A stretch of DNA of 64,000 bases, taken from positions 627,501 through 691,500 of the forward strand of contig CANJKZ010000820.1 of NCBI GenBank assembly GCA_947471745.1. Direction: 5' to 3'. Below are positions 46,801 through 54,678 of the stretch, piece by piece (positions within the stretch are counted from its first letter, which is position 1; every line of letters begins with the position of its first letter). Made by a program: the position numbers and the translations under genes. The DNA is from Closterium sp. Naga37s-1 (lineage: Eukaryota > Streptophyta > Zygnematophyceae > Desmidiales > Closteriaceae). The notes under the pieces are model-generated. The model was given only the letters and a program-made list of their open reading frames with translations. It did no database searches and was not told the origin of the DNA.

Positions 46801-49800
46801 CTGGGGGAGAGAGTGGAGGGCGTGCTGAGAGGGCTGGAGATGGGTGCCGCGCGGTTCAGAGCGGTCGTGTCGTGGGTAAGAAGGGGATGGGTTGGGTTGG
46901 GGGGGATGATGGCAAGGGGTTGATGGCAGATGATTGGAAAAAGGGTGAGCGAATGCCGGTATAGTTCCAAAGTCAATAATAGGTGGGTGCCGCATGGTTC
47001 AGAGCATTGGCCATGTGGGTAAGCTGCTCATGAGTAGATTCTGCATTGGGTATCTGACCTTCCTAAATTACCCCCTCCGTTCGTCTCCCCTTTCTGCCCC
47101 GCCCGCTTCTCCGCTGCTCTCCTTCTCTTCCCCCTCTGCTCTTTCATCCTTTCTCCCTGGCTCCCCATCTCCTCCACCCCTTCGTTCTTTCAGACTCCTC
47201 TCTCCCCATTCCGTCTCGACTCCTCCCTCCCCTCTCCTCCCCTCCCTTCCCATCCCATCCCATCCGTGCCCCTCCGCTCCCCTCCCCTCCCTGTCCCCCG
47301 CTCCTCCCCCCTCGTTTGCAGGAGCCAGCAGCCCCCCACTTCTACAGTGCCACGTCAGCTCCTCTCAGCCAATCACAGCTCAGCATGCAAGAGAGAAGAA
47401 GGGGTGGTGGAGGAGAGGGAGTGAGGGCGAGGAGGGTAGGGGGGAGTGGCGGCTGGGGAAGGGAGGTAGAATCAGAGTGGGAAGAGGAAGGGGAAGGCGA
47501 TGAGGAAGAGGAAAGGGAGGAAGAAGAGGAGGAAGACGATGAGGAGGAGGAGGGGGAAGAGGAGGAGGAAAGCGGGCAGCAGAAGCAGCATGGGACAGAG
47601 ATTTTGGTGGAGGAGGGATTGATACGAGTGGAGGGGGCTGAGAGTGTGGGCGAGAGGAGCGACGTGCTCTATCGATACAGCAGCACTGGCATGGATAGGG
47701 TGGGTGGCATGAGCACGAGGGTGGGTGGCATGAGCGTGAGCCATTTGTTCGATACTTCACATACTGGAACGTTTATAAATCAATGCCAGTGCTCACGCTC
47801 CAATGCAGGTGGTGTTTCAACTGGCTCACCCTTCCAAATAATCCCAGTGCCATCCGAACCACCAAATCAATCCAGTCCCATCCGCTCCAATGCAGGTGGT
47901 GTTTCAACTGGCTCACCCTTCCAAATAATCCCAGTGCCATCCGAACCACCAAATCAATCCAGTCCCATCTGCTCCAATGCAGGTGGTGTTTCAACTGTCA
48001 GCCAATCCGGGAGAGCCTCTGCTGCCGCTCTCCCAAGTGGCGTCGGGTGGCGAGTGCTCCCGAATCATGCTTGGTGGGGTGGGGTGGGGTAGTGTGGGGT
48101 GGGGTGGGGTGGGGTGGGGTGGGGAGGGTGGGGTGGGATGGGATGGGCTAGCTGAGGGATCGTGCTGGGTGGATTGGATTGGACTGGCCTGAAGTGAGGT
48201 TGGGCTGAGGTGCTGTGCCTGGTCATGTTGAGTTAATAGGGCTAGATTCGTTCCGCAGTTATGCTTGCAGATTGGTGAATGCCCCTCTCGACATAAAGTC
48301 TGCGTGAAAGTAGTCGAGCTTTGAGACGTCTCAAAACTGTGCCGCAGTAATGCTTGCAGTTGAGAGGACATTGGTGAATGCCCCTCCCGACTCTTCCATT
48401 CTTCCTTGTTCGCTTCCCTCCGTTTCTCCCTTCCCCATTTCTCCAGCGCTCAAGATCATTGCAGCTACCACTAGCACCAGCACCACTGCAGATACCGCCT
48501 CCACCAGCAGCACCACCACAGATACCGCCTCCACCAGTCCCACCTCCCCATCATCTTTGGAAACAAGCACAAGCAGCAGCAATGAACTCCCAGCAGCCAA
48601 TGGGAGCGTGCCAGGTGTCAGCGTGTCGGTGTTTGATGAGCTGGACAGCGGTGTGGGCGGCAGGATCGCTTCCCGATTCGCCCTCGCCCTGCGACACCTG
48701 TGCAGACAGGGTAACCAGGTTAGTACACCTGCGCAGACAGGATAACCAGGTTAGTACACACTAACTCATAGGTAACTAGGTGAGGTTCCTTATAACCGTG
48801 GGTAACCAGGTAGTAAGCTTTTGAATTGTGGCTGACCGAGAGGGTGTATTTCAATACAGGTGAAACTACGTGGGTTTACCTAAGAGTTTACCAGGTGTAG
48901 CCTTCCCTGCAAGACATTTACCTAAGAGTTTACCAGGTGTAGCCTTCCCTGCAAGAAATTTCCTGCTAATACACTCCCTGCCCCCAGGTGATATGTATCA
49001 CCCACCTGCTGCAGGTGGCCGTGCGTGCAGACACACACATCAGTGTGTGAACGCTCGGGTGCTTCCAGCTGATCCCATGCCCCACTTGACACACCCCACA
49101 CGCCACATCACGATGCATCCCCCTTTCCTCCAGGTCATATGTATCACCCACCTGCCCCAGGTGGCATGGCAGTACACGCAGACGCGCACATCAGTGTGAG
49201 CAAGCACGTGGACTTTTGAGGCGCCTCAAAAGTCGCACATGAGTGTGAGCAAGCACGTGGACAGGGCCGATGGTCGCATGCGCACCACTGCTGTACCATT
49301 CACCCCCCTTCATTCTCCCTGCCCCCACACCCCCTTCCCTCCAGGTCATGTGCATCACCCATCTGCCCCACGCAGACACGCACATGAGTGTGAGCGCAGG
49401 GGGGAAGAAGGGAAAGGACAAGGTGCAAGCAGATTAACGGGGTTGATGGGCGCATGCACCTTGTCCCTTCCCTTCTTCCCTCCTGCCTCCCCACCCCCCT
49501 GCCACACCCCCCTGCCACACCCCCCTGCCACACCCCCCTGCCACACCCCCCTGCCACACCCCCCTGCCACACCCCCCTGCCACACCCCCCTGCCACACCC
49601 CCCTGCCACACCCCCCTGCCACACCCCCCTGCCACACCCCCCTGCCACACCCCCCTGCCCCCAGGTCATTTGCATCACCCACCTGCCGCAGGTGGCAGTG
49701 TATGCAGACGCACACATCGTTGTGAGCAAGCACATGGATGGGGTTGATGGGCGCATGCGCACCACTGCTGCACCACTCCTCCCCCTCCATTCTCCCTGCC

Positions 49801-50769
49801 CCACACCCCCTTTCCCGCAGGTGATCTGCATCACCCACCTGCCGCAGGTGGCAGTGCACGCCGACGCGCACATCAGCGTGAGCAAGCAGATTGGCGGGGC
49901 CGATGGCCGCATGCGCATGTGCACCACTGCTGTTCCATTCCCCCCCTTCATTTTCTGCCTACCACACCACACCCTCCTGCCGCCAGGTGATCTGCATCAC
50001 CCACCTGCCGCAGGTGGCAGTGCATGCCGACGCGCACATCAGCGTGAGCAAGCACATGGACGGGGCAGATGGTCGCATGCGCACCACTGCTGCCCGCCTC
50101 ACGACCCTGGAGGAACGGGTGAGGCTGGGGAGAGGCACGGGTGAGGCTCGGAGGGAGGAACTGGTGAGGCTGGGGAGAGGCACGGGTGAGGCTCGGAGGG
50201 AGGAACGGGTGAGGCTGGGGGGAGGCACGGGTGAGGGTGTAGAAGACAGGGCATGGGGAGTCTGGTGCTTCGTGGCAGAGGCAAGGTTTGGCTAGGTGAG
50301 AGTGGAGGGTACGGGGGCGAGGCGATGGTCGAATCGTATGTGCACATTTTTTAGTCGACTCGAAAATAGGCCTATATACGAGTAGAGAGGCCAATCGGCA
50401 AGGTTAGACTAGGTGAGAGTGGAGAGGACGCGGGCGACGGTCCAATCACATGCGCACCACAGCTGTCCGCCTCACAACCCTGGAGGAGCAGGTGAGGCTG
50501 GGAGGGGTGTGTGGAAGACAGGGAAGGGGACCTTTGTTGTCCAGTGCATAGGGAGAAATATTGGAGTGCGCACTCTTTCCCCCTCTTTATCCCTCTTTCT
50601 CTCCTTCCCTCCCCCCCCCACCCCTTTTCAGGCCTCGGAGGTGGCTCAGATGCTGGGGCTGGGCCTGCCCTCAGCCCTGGAGCTGTTTAAAGCAAAGGGA
50701 GGCATGGAGAGAGCAGTGAACACAGTGAACACAGAGCGGCACTTGAAGGCTGTCCAGAGGGATGCTTGA
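40839..50769 (+). CDS. recN: Organellar DNA repair ATPase RecN
   Basis: Twelve phase-consistent exons: 40839-41839, 42116-42224, 42407-43234, 43588-43953, 44367-44447, 44939-45029, 46688-46875, 47322-47699, 47983-48073, 48447-48718, 49987-50118, 50632-50769, giving about 1224 residues, roughly twice bacterial RecN. The SMC-like core starts at [19 protein letters not shown] and has Walker [11 protein letters not shown] (about residue 355), VDLNGQNAQ, the signature region [20 protein letters not shown], Walker [14 protein letters not shown], and the H-loop ITHLPQVA. It ends with the ASEVAQMLG helix. RecN tethers broken DNA ends for recombination. The first 320 residues are Ser/Arg/Asn-rich; with the bacterial origin this suggests organelle targeting, as for plant RecN-like proteins. 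Acidic low-complexity inserts interrupt the coiled-coil arms (exons 3, 4, 8). ATG 40839 is the first in frame. Introns carry many exon copies and satellites. Confidence 0.87.
43233..43425 (+). repeat. 20-bp array starting at the recN exon 3 donor
   Basis: The exon 3 end plus donor (ACTG/GTGAGACGGGGTAGGAAG) is repeated about nine times with a 20-bp unit containing GGTGAGACGAGGTAGGAAG. Each unit carries a GTGAG donor word. Only the first follows coding sequence. Confidence 0.88.
43945..44160 (+). repeat. 21-bp array of the recN exon 4 donor
   Basis: The exon/intron junction AACAGAGCG/GTGAGTGGTG is repeated about ten times. Each unit holds the last coding bases and a strong GTGAGT donor, so the splice machinery meets a row of near-identical donors. 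Confidence 0.92.
44640..44775 (+). repeat. 22-bp minisatellite in recN intron 5
   Basis: About six copies of CTGGCACTGCCCTTTGTTCT plus two bases are nearly identical. Confidence 0.93.
45037..45535 (+). repeat. Hexamer satellite in recN intron 6
   Basis: Blocks of ATGCTC and ATGCTG hexamers alternate (for example CTCATG blocks at 45055-45105, 45209-45255, 45363-45425). A long block pattern is itself duplicated (about 45050-45210 and 45210-45365). The array is open in several frames on both strands but codes for nothing recognisable. Confidence 0.95.
45561..45595 (+). repeat. Decayed copy of recN exon 6 end
   Basis: GGCCAACCGCCCAGACAGCG and the following AGATCAGAT resemble the exon 6 end (GGCCCAGACGGCGGCAGATC). 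It sits between two satellite blocks, and CAGGTGCGATG, the junction word, also recurs at 45543. Confidence 0.65.
45590..45985 (+). repeat. 15-bp (GGTGGTGATGCTGAT)n satellite in recN intron 6
   Basis: About 26 copies, with variants GGTGGTAATGCTGAT and GCTGGTGATGCTGAT. It is distinct from the hexamer array upstream and probably grew from the same ATGCTG seed. Confidence 0.95.
46075..46172 (+). repeat. 19-bp satellite in recN intron 6
   Basis: Five copies of AACATGCCCCATTCCCCGT are essentially identical. Confidence 0.95.
46200..46497 (+). repeat. 14-bp satellite in recN intron 6
   Basis: About 21 copies of CCCATGTTCCATGA or CCCATGTTCCATGC. The A variants cluster at the start and the C variants make up the rest. 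It is followed closely by the exon 7 acceptor region. Confidence 0.95.
47690..47741 (+). repeat. Duplicated recN exon 8 donor
   Basis: GGTGGGTGGCATGAGCACGA and a near copy follow the exon 8 end, repeating the donor GTGGGTGG at a 21-bp interval. Confidence 0.75.
47796..47969 (+). repeat. Two 87-bp upstream copies of the recN exon 9 acceptor and start
   Basis: 47796-47882 and 47883-47969 each contain CGCTCCAATGCAG/GTGGTGTTTCAACTG, identical to the acceptor and first bases of exon 9. They then continue into GCTCACCCTTCC instead of TCAGCCAATCCG. The two copies are almost identical to each other. Exon 9 proper starts at 47983. Confidence 0.93.
48065..48160 (+). repeat. (GGGGT)n pentamer array at the recN exon 9 donor
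   Basis: The donor GTGGGGTGGGG merges into about 15 GGGGT units, so the exact splice position is set mainly by the phase needed to join exon 10 (CTT G / CG CTC gives LAL). Confidence 0.85.
48252..48391 (+). repeat. Tandem duplication with a palindrome between the copies
   Basis: CCGCAGTTATGCTTGCAG and ATTGGTGAATGCCCCTC (48253-48290) recur as CCGCAGTAATGCTTGCAG and ATTGGTGAATGCCCCTC (48342-48386). The 16-bp perfect palindrome TTTGAGACGTCTCAAA (about 48320-48335) lies between the copies. Confidence 0.9.
48697..48758 (+). repeat. Duplicated recN exon 10 end and donor
   Basis: The junction GGTAACCAG/GTTAGTACACCTG is repeated 31 bp downstream as GATAACCAG/GTTAGTACACAC. A third weaker TAACTAGGTGAGG follows near 48773. 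Confidence 0.85.
48870..48960 (+). repeat. 45-bp tandem duplication in recN intron 10
   Basis: TTTACCTAAGAGTTTACCAG and the following GTGTAGCCTTCCCTGCAAG occur twice in tandem with almost no change. Confidence 0.92.
49211..49234. repeat. 24-bp perfect palindrome between two direct repeats
   Basis: The core TTTTGAGGCGCCTCAAAA is extended by GAC on the left and GTC on the right, and the whole reads the same on both strands. The left flank GTGTGAGCAAGCACGTG ends exactly at its start. The same words (GCACATGAGTGTGAGCAAGC) begin exactly at its end, as part of the repeated exon 11 text. Confidence 0.95.
49497..49660 (+). repeat. 13-bp (CCACACCCCCCTG)n minisatellite in recN intron 10
   Basis: About 12 near-identical copies lie directly upstream of the fourth exon 11 copy. 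The resulting pyrimidine-rich text resembles an extended acceptor tract. Confidence 0.95.
50105..50240 (+). repeat. Tandem copies around the recN exon 11 donor
   Basis: GGAACGGGTGAGGCTGGGG and GGCACGGGTGAGGCTCGGA words recur three times from the exon 11 end onward, so the GGTGAGGCT donor is repeated about six times. Confidence 0.85.
50279..50491 (+). repeat. Tandem duplication with a degenerate palindrome, including a partial exon 11 end
   Basis: 50279-50346 (GGCAAGGTTTGGCTAGGTGA...) is repeated at 50398-50460. Between them lies TTTTTAGTCGACTCGAAAA, an imperfect palindrome centred on GTCGAC. The right copy runs into a repeat of the exon 11 end (CTCACAACCCTGGAGGAGC) with the donor GTGAGGCTGG. 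Confidence 0.85.
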
Positions 50770-50794
50770 TTGGTTAGCAGTGCTCGCCTCTGCG

Positions 50795-50965
50795 AGGCCT
50801 GGGTGGGCCTGGGTGGGCCTGGGTGGGCCTGGGTGGGCTTGGGTGGGCTTGGGTGGGCTTGGGTGGGCCTGGGTGGGCTTGGGTGGGCTTGGGTGGGCTT
50901 GGGTGGGCTTGGGTGGGCTTGGGTGGGCTTGGGTGGGCTTGGGTGGGCCTGGGTGGGCCTGCCAT
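50795..50965 (+). repeat. 10-bp (CTTGGGTGGG)n minisatellite after the recN stop
   Basis: About 17 copies with CCTGGGTGGG variants at both ends lie in the 3' region of recN. They separate the real last exon from its duplicated copy. Confidence 0.95.
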
Positions 50966-51080
50966 CAGCTCTGGAGCTGTTCAGTGCAGAGGGATGCATG
51001 GAGGAACCAATGAATAAGGAAGGAGCAGTGAGAACGGATGAAGCAGTGAGAACGGATGGAGCAGTGAACGAGGAGCAGCA
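50959..51080 (+). repeat. Left part of a duplicated recN exon 12
   Basis: CTGCCATCAGCTCTGGAGCT and GGATGCATGGAGGAACC resemble exon 12 (CTGCCCTCAGCCCTGGAGCT). The copy continues at 52585 with CTTGAAGGCTGCCCAAAGGG (exon 12: CTTGAAGGCTGTCCAGAGGG). The gap is the retroelement at 51081-52579. Confidence 0.88.
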
Positions 51081-51218
51081 TGTCTGAGGTCCACTGGTGA
51101 TCCCCGATTGATCCTAGGGAAGGGTTACAGGCATGTTGGCCTGGGGGGTTATGGGCGCACTGACCCGCTACTTAACAAGCCCTTTTGTCTCAGTGGTCTA
51201 GTGACTGAGATTCTGACA
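51081..51218 (+). repeat. Left LTR of the chimeric TRIM
   Basis: 138 bp, starts TGTCTGAGGTCCACTGG and ends GAGATTCTGACA. It is followed at once by TGGTATCAGAGC. Confidence 0.92.
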
Positions 51219-51230
51219 TGGTATCAGAGC
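51219..51230 (+). other. First primer-binding site of the chimeric TRIM
   Basis: TGGTATCAGAGC abuts the left LTR. The bases after it (GTGGTCCCTCC) differ from those of the small TRIM, so this is where the foreign interior begins. Confidence 0.88.
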
Positions 51231-51284
51231 GTGGTCCCTCCTAGGACCTTGTTTTCATGGGCCCACCAAACCCGCGATCTGCCA

Positions 51285-52198
51285 TGGCGACTTATTGTGC
51301 TGCTGGCATGGCTGCTACTGCTAGTAGCGCGAAATCCGCTGCTGGCTCGAACTCCGCTGCTTTTGCAGCTCCCGTCGCGCTGCCCCCTTTCGCCTGCCCC
51401 GTCGCGCTCTGCCAGTGGCGAGCGTGCCAGCGAGGCGACGGCGGGCGCCAGCGCAAGCGCCAACGGCGGGCGCCAGCGCCAGCGCCGACGGCGGGCGCCA
51501 CCGCCAGCGCCAACGGCGGTCGCAAGCGCCAGCGCGGACGCCAGCGCCGACGGCGGGCGCCACCGCCAGCGCCAACGGCGGGCGCCAGCGCCAGCGCGAC
51601 GCCAGCGCCCAGCGCCAGCACTTCCGCCAGCGCCAGCGCATGGGGGGGAGGGGGATGAGGGGGTGGCGGGAAAGCTTCTGCCGCGCCAGCCACCTCCTCT
51701 CCTCTCCTCTCCTCTCCTCTCCTCTCCTCTCCTCCTCCTCTTCTCCTCTCCTCTCCTCTCCTCTCCTCTTCTCCTCCAGCCGCATCTCCTCCTCTCTCCT
51801 CTCCTCTCCTTCTGCCGCATCTCCTCCTCCAGTCTCCTCTCCTATAGCCGCATCTCCTCCTCCTCTCTCCTCTCCAGCCGCATCTCCTCTGCTCTCCTCC
51901 TGTGCACCACCACCAGCTTCCTCCTCCTCACCAACAGTTGTGTTTGCTCGTAGATGGCGAGCGACCAGCATCCTTCGCCCTCCGGCTATCCCAGCCCTCC
52001 TCCGCGCTCTCCGCGCCCTCCTCCGTTCTGGCGTTCACAGGTGCTGCCGCCCAGCCACCGCTGTTTCTGTGCCTATCCCAGCTACAGCAACCGCTCTCCA
52101 GGCGACCTGGTGCCAGACACCACTAGCTATAGCCGTAGGCAGTTACGGGGGTGTGTTGAATTATATTGCATATCCCAACTGCCTACAGCTTGCTAGTG
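51285..52198 (+). pseudogene. Gag-like and repeat-filled interior of the chimeric TRIM
   Basis: An ATG at about 51284 opens MATYCAAGMAATASSAKSAA and continues into Arg/Ala/Pro-rich text from GCCAGCGCCAACGGCGGGC repeats (51410-51640), stopping at 51658. A CTCCT-rich stretch follows (51690-51900). A second frame, MASDQHPSPSGYPSPPP, starts at 51954 and stops at 52196. Placement after a primer-binding site suggests a gag remnant, but no zinc knuckle or other gag motif is visible. Confidence 0.45.
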
Positions 52199-52372
52199 TA
52201 TTAGTTAGTTATTAGGTTCAACTGCTGGTGGTGTACCCTATCCTCTCCCCTATCCTATATCTTGTAAACATTCCTTAGTGAATCCCCTCTTTTGGCCAAA
52301 CTTCTCCCTCCATGATTCTCCTTACTAAACCTCTCCTAAACTTACGTACTGCATAATCTCCTAAACTTGACA
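52154..52372 (+). repeat. Foreign LTR-like segment inside the chimeric TRIM
   Basis: It starts TGTTGAATTATATTGCATAT, ends CCTAAACTTGACA, and is followed by TGGTATCAGAGC (52373-52384), as a 5' LTR would be. No partner copy lies in the window, so the boundary at 52154 is a guess from the TGTTGA/TTGACA termini. Confidence 0.5.
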
Positions 52373-52441
52373 TGGTATCAGAGCGAAGGTCTCGGGTTCG
52401 AATCCCTGTGTGTGCACTTCGGGCATCCCAGTACGGGGGGG

Positions 52442-52579
52442 TGTCTGAGGACCACTGGTGATCCCTGATTGATCCTAGGGAAGGGTTACAGGCATGTTGG
52501 CCTGGGGGGTTATGGGCGCACTGACCCGCTACTTAACAAGCCCTTTTATCCCAGTGGTCTAGTGACTGGGATTCTGACA
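52442..52579 (+). repeat. Right LTR of the chimeric TRIM
   Basis: 138 bp, starts TGTCTGAGGACC after a G-run and ends GGGATTCTGACA. It is followed by the target duplication CAGCA. Confidence 0.92.
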
Positions 52580-52605
52580 CAGCACTTGAAGGCTGCCCAA
52601 AGGGA

Positions 52606-52886
52606 TACTATATCTCCATGTTGTTGCCATTACAGTAATATTCAAGAGTAATACCCGTCCCTAACTGAGGATTTGGAGCCACCATACATGAGTGTTTCTA
52701 TCAATCTTGTGGGCTGATTATCGGGCTCGATGGAGCATGAGCTCGACCCGTTTAGGGTCACCTATTGCTAGCTTGTGGCAGACATGTTTCAGAAATAAAA
52801 ACAAGTTATCTGCCAAAAGCTTCTGTACAGAGTGGTGACACCAGTAAACCCGAAATATTGCCACATCATAAAACCTGCAAATATCA
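52606..52886. other. Spacer between recN copy and tRNA gene
   Basis: No gene or repeat was recognised. Base composition is AT-richer than in the recN locus. Confidence 0.5.
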
Positions 52887-52957
52887 GGAGCAACCCGGGT
52901 TTGAACCGGGGACCTATCGATCTGCAGTCGATTGCTCTACCACTGAGCTATTGCTCC
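52887..52957 (-). tRNA. trnC-GCA: tRNA-Cys (anticodon GCA)
   Basis: The 71-nt minus-strand sequence folds perfectly by eye: acceptor GGAGCAA pairs with TTGCTCC, D stem GCTC/GAGC, anticodon stem ATCGA/TCGAT around CTGCAGA (anticodon GCA), and T stem CCCGG/CCCGGG-side with TTCAAAC loop. No intron. The length and the match at every stem position indicate a functional nuclear gene. I did not find a convincing upstream element to add. Confidence 0.96.
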
Positions 52958-54678
52958 GTGTGAGGTATCTGAAGTTGCAGTTATCAAAAATTCACTAATT
53001 TTCATGAGAATCATCGGTCATGTTCCCCATGTTCGGTCCACGTGAGCAAATCTAATCGTTCAGTTCGCAAGGATTACGGTTTCTGCCCGTACACTTGTTG
53101 TAAGTTTAGTGTTGGACCATTCCACCCGCTCTCACATAAATGCTACTTGAGCTTCTGAAATGGTGCTGGAAACCCACAAGAAATTGGTTTCTCTGCCCAG
53201 ACATCGTTGAATATCTGGAATTGATTTCGTCCCGACTTGAGCCTTCCCGCACCGAATCCTCCGTCCTCAGGCGTGCTGGATTTCGTCGCCGTTGGCCTTA
53301 CCTTACTCATTGACAATGGTTGCACCCCACCATGTCCAACCCGTTGAAACGTACTAAACCTAGGCAAACCGCATAGGTTACTTGGACCCCTTCTTTGAGA
53401 TCCTAGATTTTCCGGTGAGGCGAGGGACCATCCGCTCCCTCCCTCTCTTACATTCACTCATCTGCCGAGAAATGCAAGCTCGAGAGAACCAAATTTTTGC
53501 TCTGCGGATATGTCCCGGACTATAGAGCAGCCAAATCTTGGATGGCCTATCCGATACGATTTGAACGGTGGCAGCCACAACAGCAAACCGTTTGTCTCGT
53601 CTTCCTTCAATCAGAGCAAAGTGACCGAACCAAAGCCAACGAACAGTTTTCTCTTCTCCCAATCACCTCACTCACCTCACCACCACCCACAAATGCATTT
53701 TCAGCATGACTCGCAGGCTGTTTTGCCTGTGCCAGCCCCAGTGTGCCCCATTGTTCGCCAGTGTGTCTGTTCATTTTGATGAGATTTGCGTCCGCCGCAG
53801 CAGATACATAACGTCTGCGATGCCATATCTGTGTTTTTCCACCGGACCTGGGTTACATACAGACGTACCCGTCTCCACTCTTCCTAGCATATCTGCCCAA
53901 ATCTACTCGATGCACACACCAAGCAGCCTGCTTTCATCTTCCTCCTCAACAATCCTTGGTTGAATACAGAATCGTACTGTCATCACAATCGTCCTCGTTT
54001 CACGATCCGTTACAAGATCGGATACAGCATTGATCCGTCCGATCGTCCAGCTTGGCTGGGAAGGGAAAGGTCGTCCAGCCTGGCTGGGAGGAAGGGAACG
54101 GTCGGCTAAGTGCATGAAATCGCCGTCTAAGAACTGTATCAACTGACATAGAATCGCCGGATTGAAAATCTGTTGCGTCAATTCAGTTTGCCCTCATAGG
54201 GACGATCACAATCTGGCCGTCCCGAAATTACTCCTCCCGGTGGGACGAGCAAGTCCTCCGAGATTGCGAAACCCTTCCTTCACCTGTGGTTCGCCCCGCC
54301 AGGCCTTGCCAGCTGGCGTGGGCCCGAACCAAACCCAAACTTTCACTCAACCTCGAGTTCTGGAGGGCACAAATCTCCTTCCTCAAGAGCGATGCCTATC
54401 ATTATGTGTTTTCAGGAATAGGTTCATTCAGCTTCTGAATCCAATTGGGGAGCTGGACGAAGATCGCGTGAAGCTACTACTACACTATTCATACTACGAG
54501 CCTTCGGTGCCCTGATGTGGGAGACCCACAGTTGCTCCGAGAGCGCAGCGCACCTTAGGCTAAGTAACAATACACCATTGTCAACAGCGATACCAGAAGT
54601 GTGATCCGAGTGTCAACAGACGCCTGGAGGTCTCATAGTCAGAGAAACCTGTCTCAAACCGCCTGCTTGTAGCAAGGC
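52958..54678. other. Intergenic, 5' flank of the Gln-rich gene
   Basis: No recognised domain. A 30-bp tandem duplication (GTCCAGCTTGGCTGGGA / GTCCAGCCTGGCTGGGA) lies at about 54044-54095. A segment after TTTTCAG at 54415 reads NRFIQLLNPIGELDEDR to a stop at 54513. It could be an exon of an unrecognised small gene, but I cannot place an upstream exon. Confidence 0.4.

Larger units (their letters stand above)
48988..49930 (+). repeat. Five upstream copies of recN exon 11
   Basis: Copies begin after a CAG at 48988, 49134, 49345, 49665 and 49821, with an extra partial copy at 49233-49296. Each encodes [12 protein letters not shown] text, the RecN H-loop. Similarity to the functional exon (49987-50118) rises from left to right. 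The fifth copy carries the text through GADGRMR but lacks the LTTLEE end and donor. The first has an in-frame stop. They may be relics or cryptic acceptors. Confidence 0.92.
51081..52579 (+). mobile_element. Chimeric TRIM-family LTR retroelement with target-site duplication
   Basis: 138-bp LTRs (51081-51218 and 52442-52579, TGTCTGAGG...TTCTGACA) are homologous to those of the 345-bp TRIM. A 5-bp duplication, CAGCA, flanks it (51076-51080 and 52580-52584). The 3' internal 69 bp (52373-52441) equals the complete TRIM interior. Between the left LTR and that segment lie 1154 foreign bases: a second primer-binding site, a gag-like start, GC-rich repeats, and a 219-bp LTR-like segment ending CTTGACA directly before the TRIM interior. 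The arrangement fits a template switch between a TRIM RNA and a larger element at their shared primer-binding sequence. No reverse transcriptase is encoded. Confidence 0.9.
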
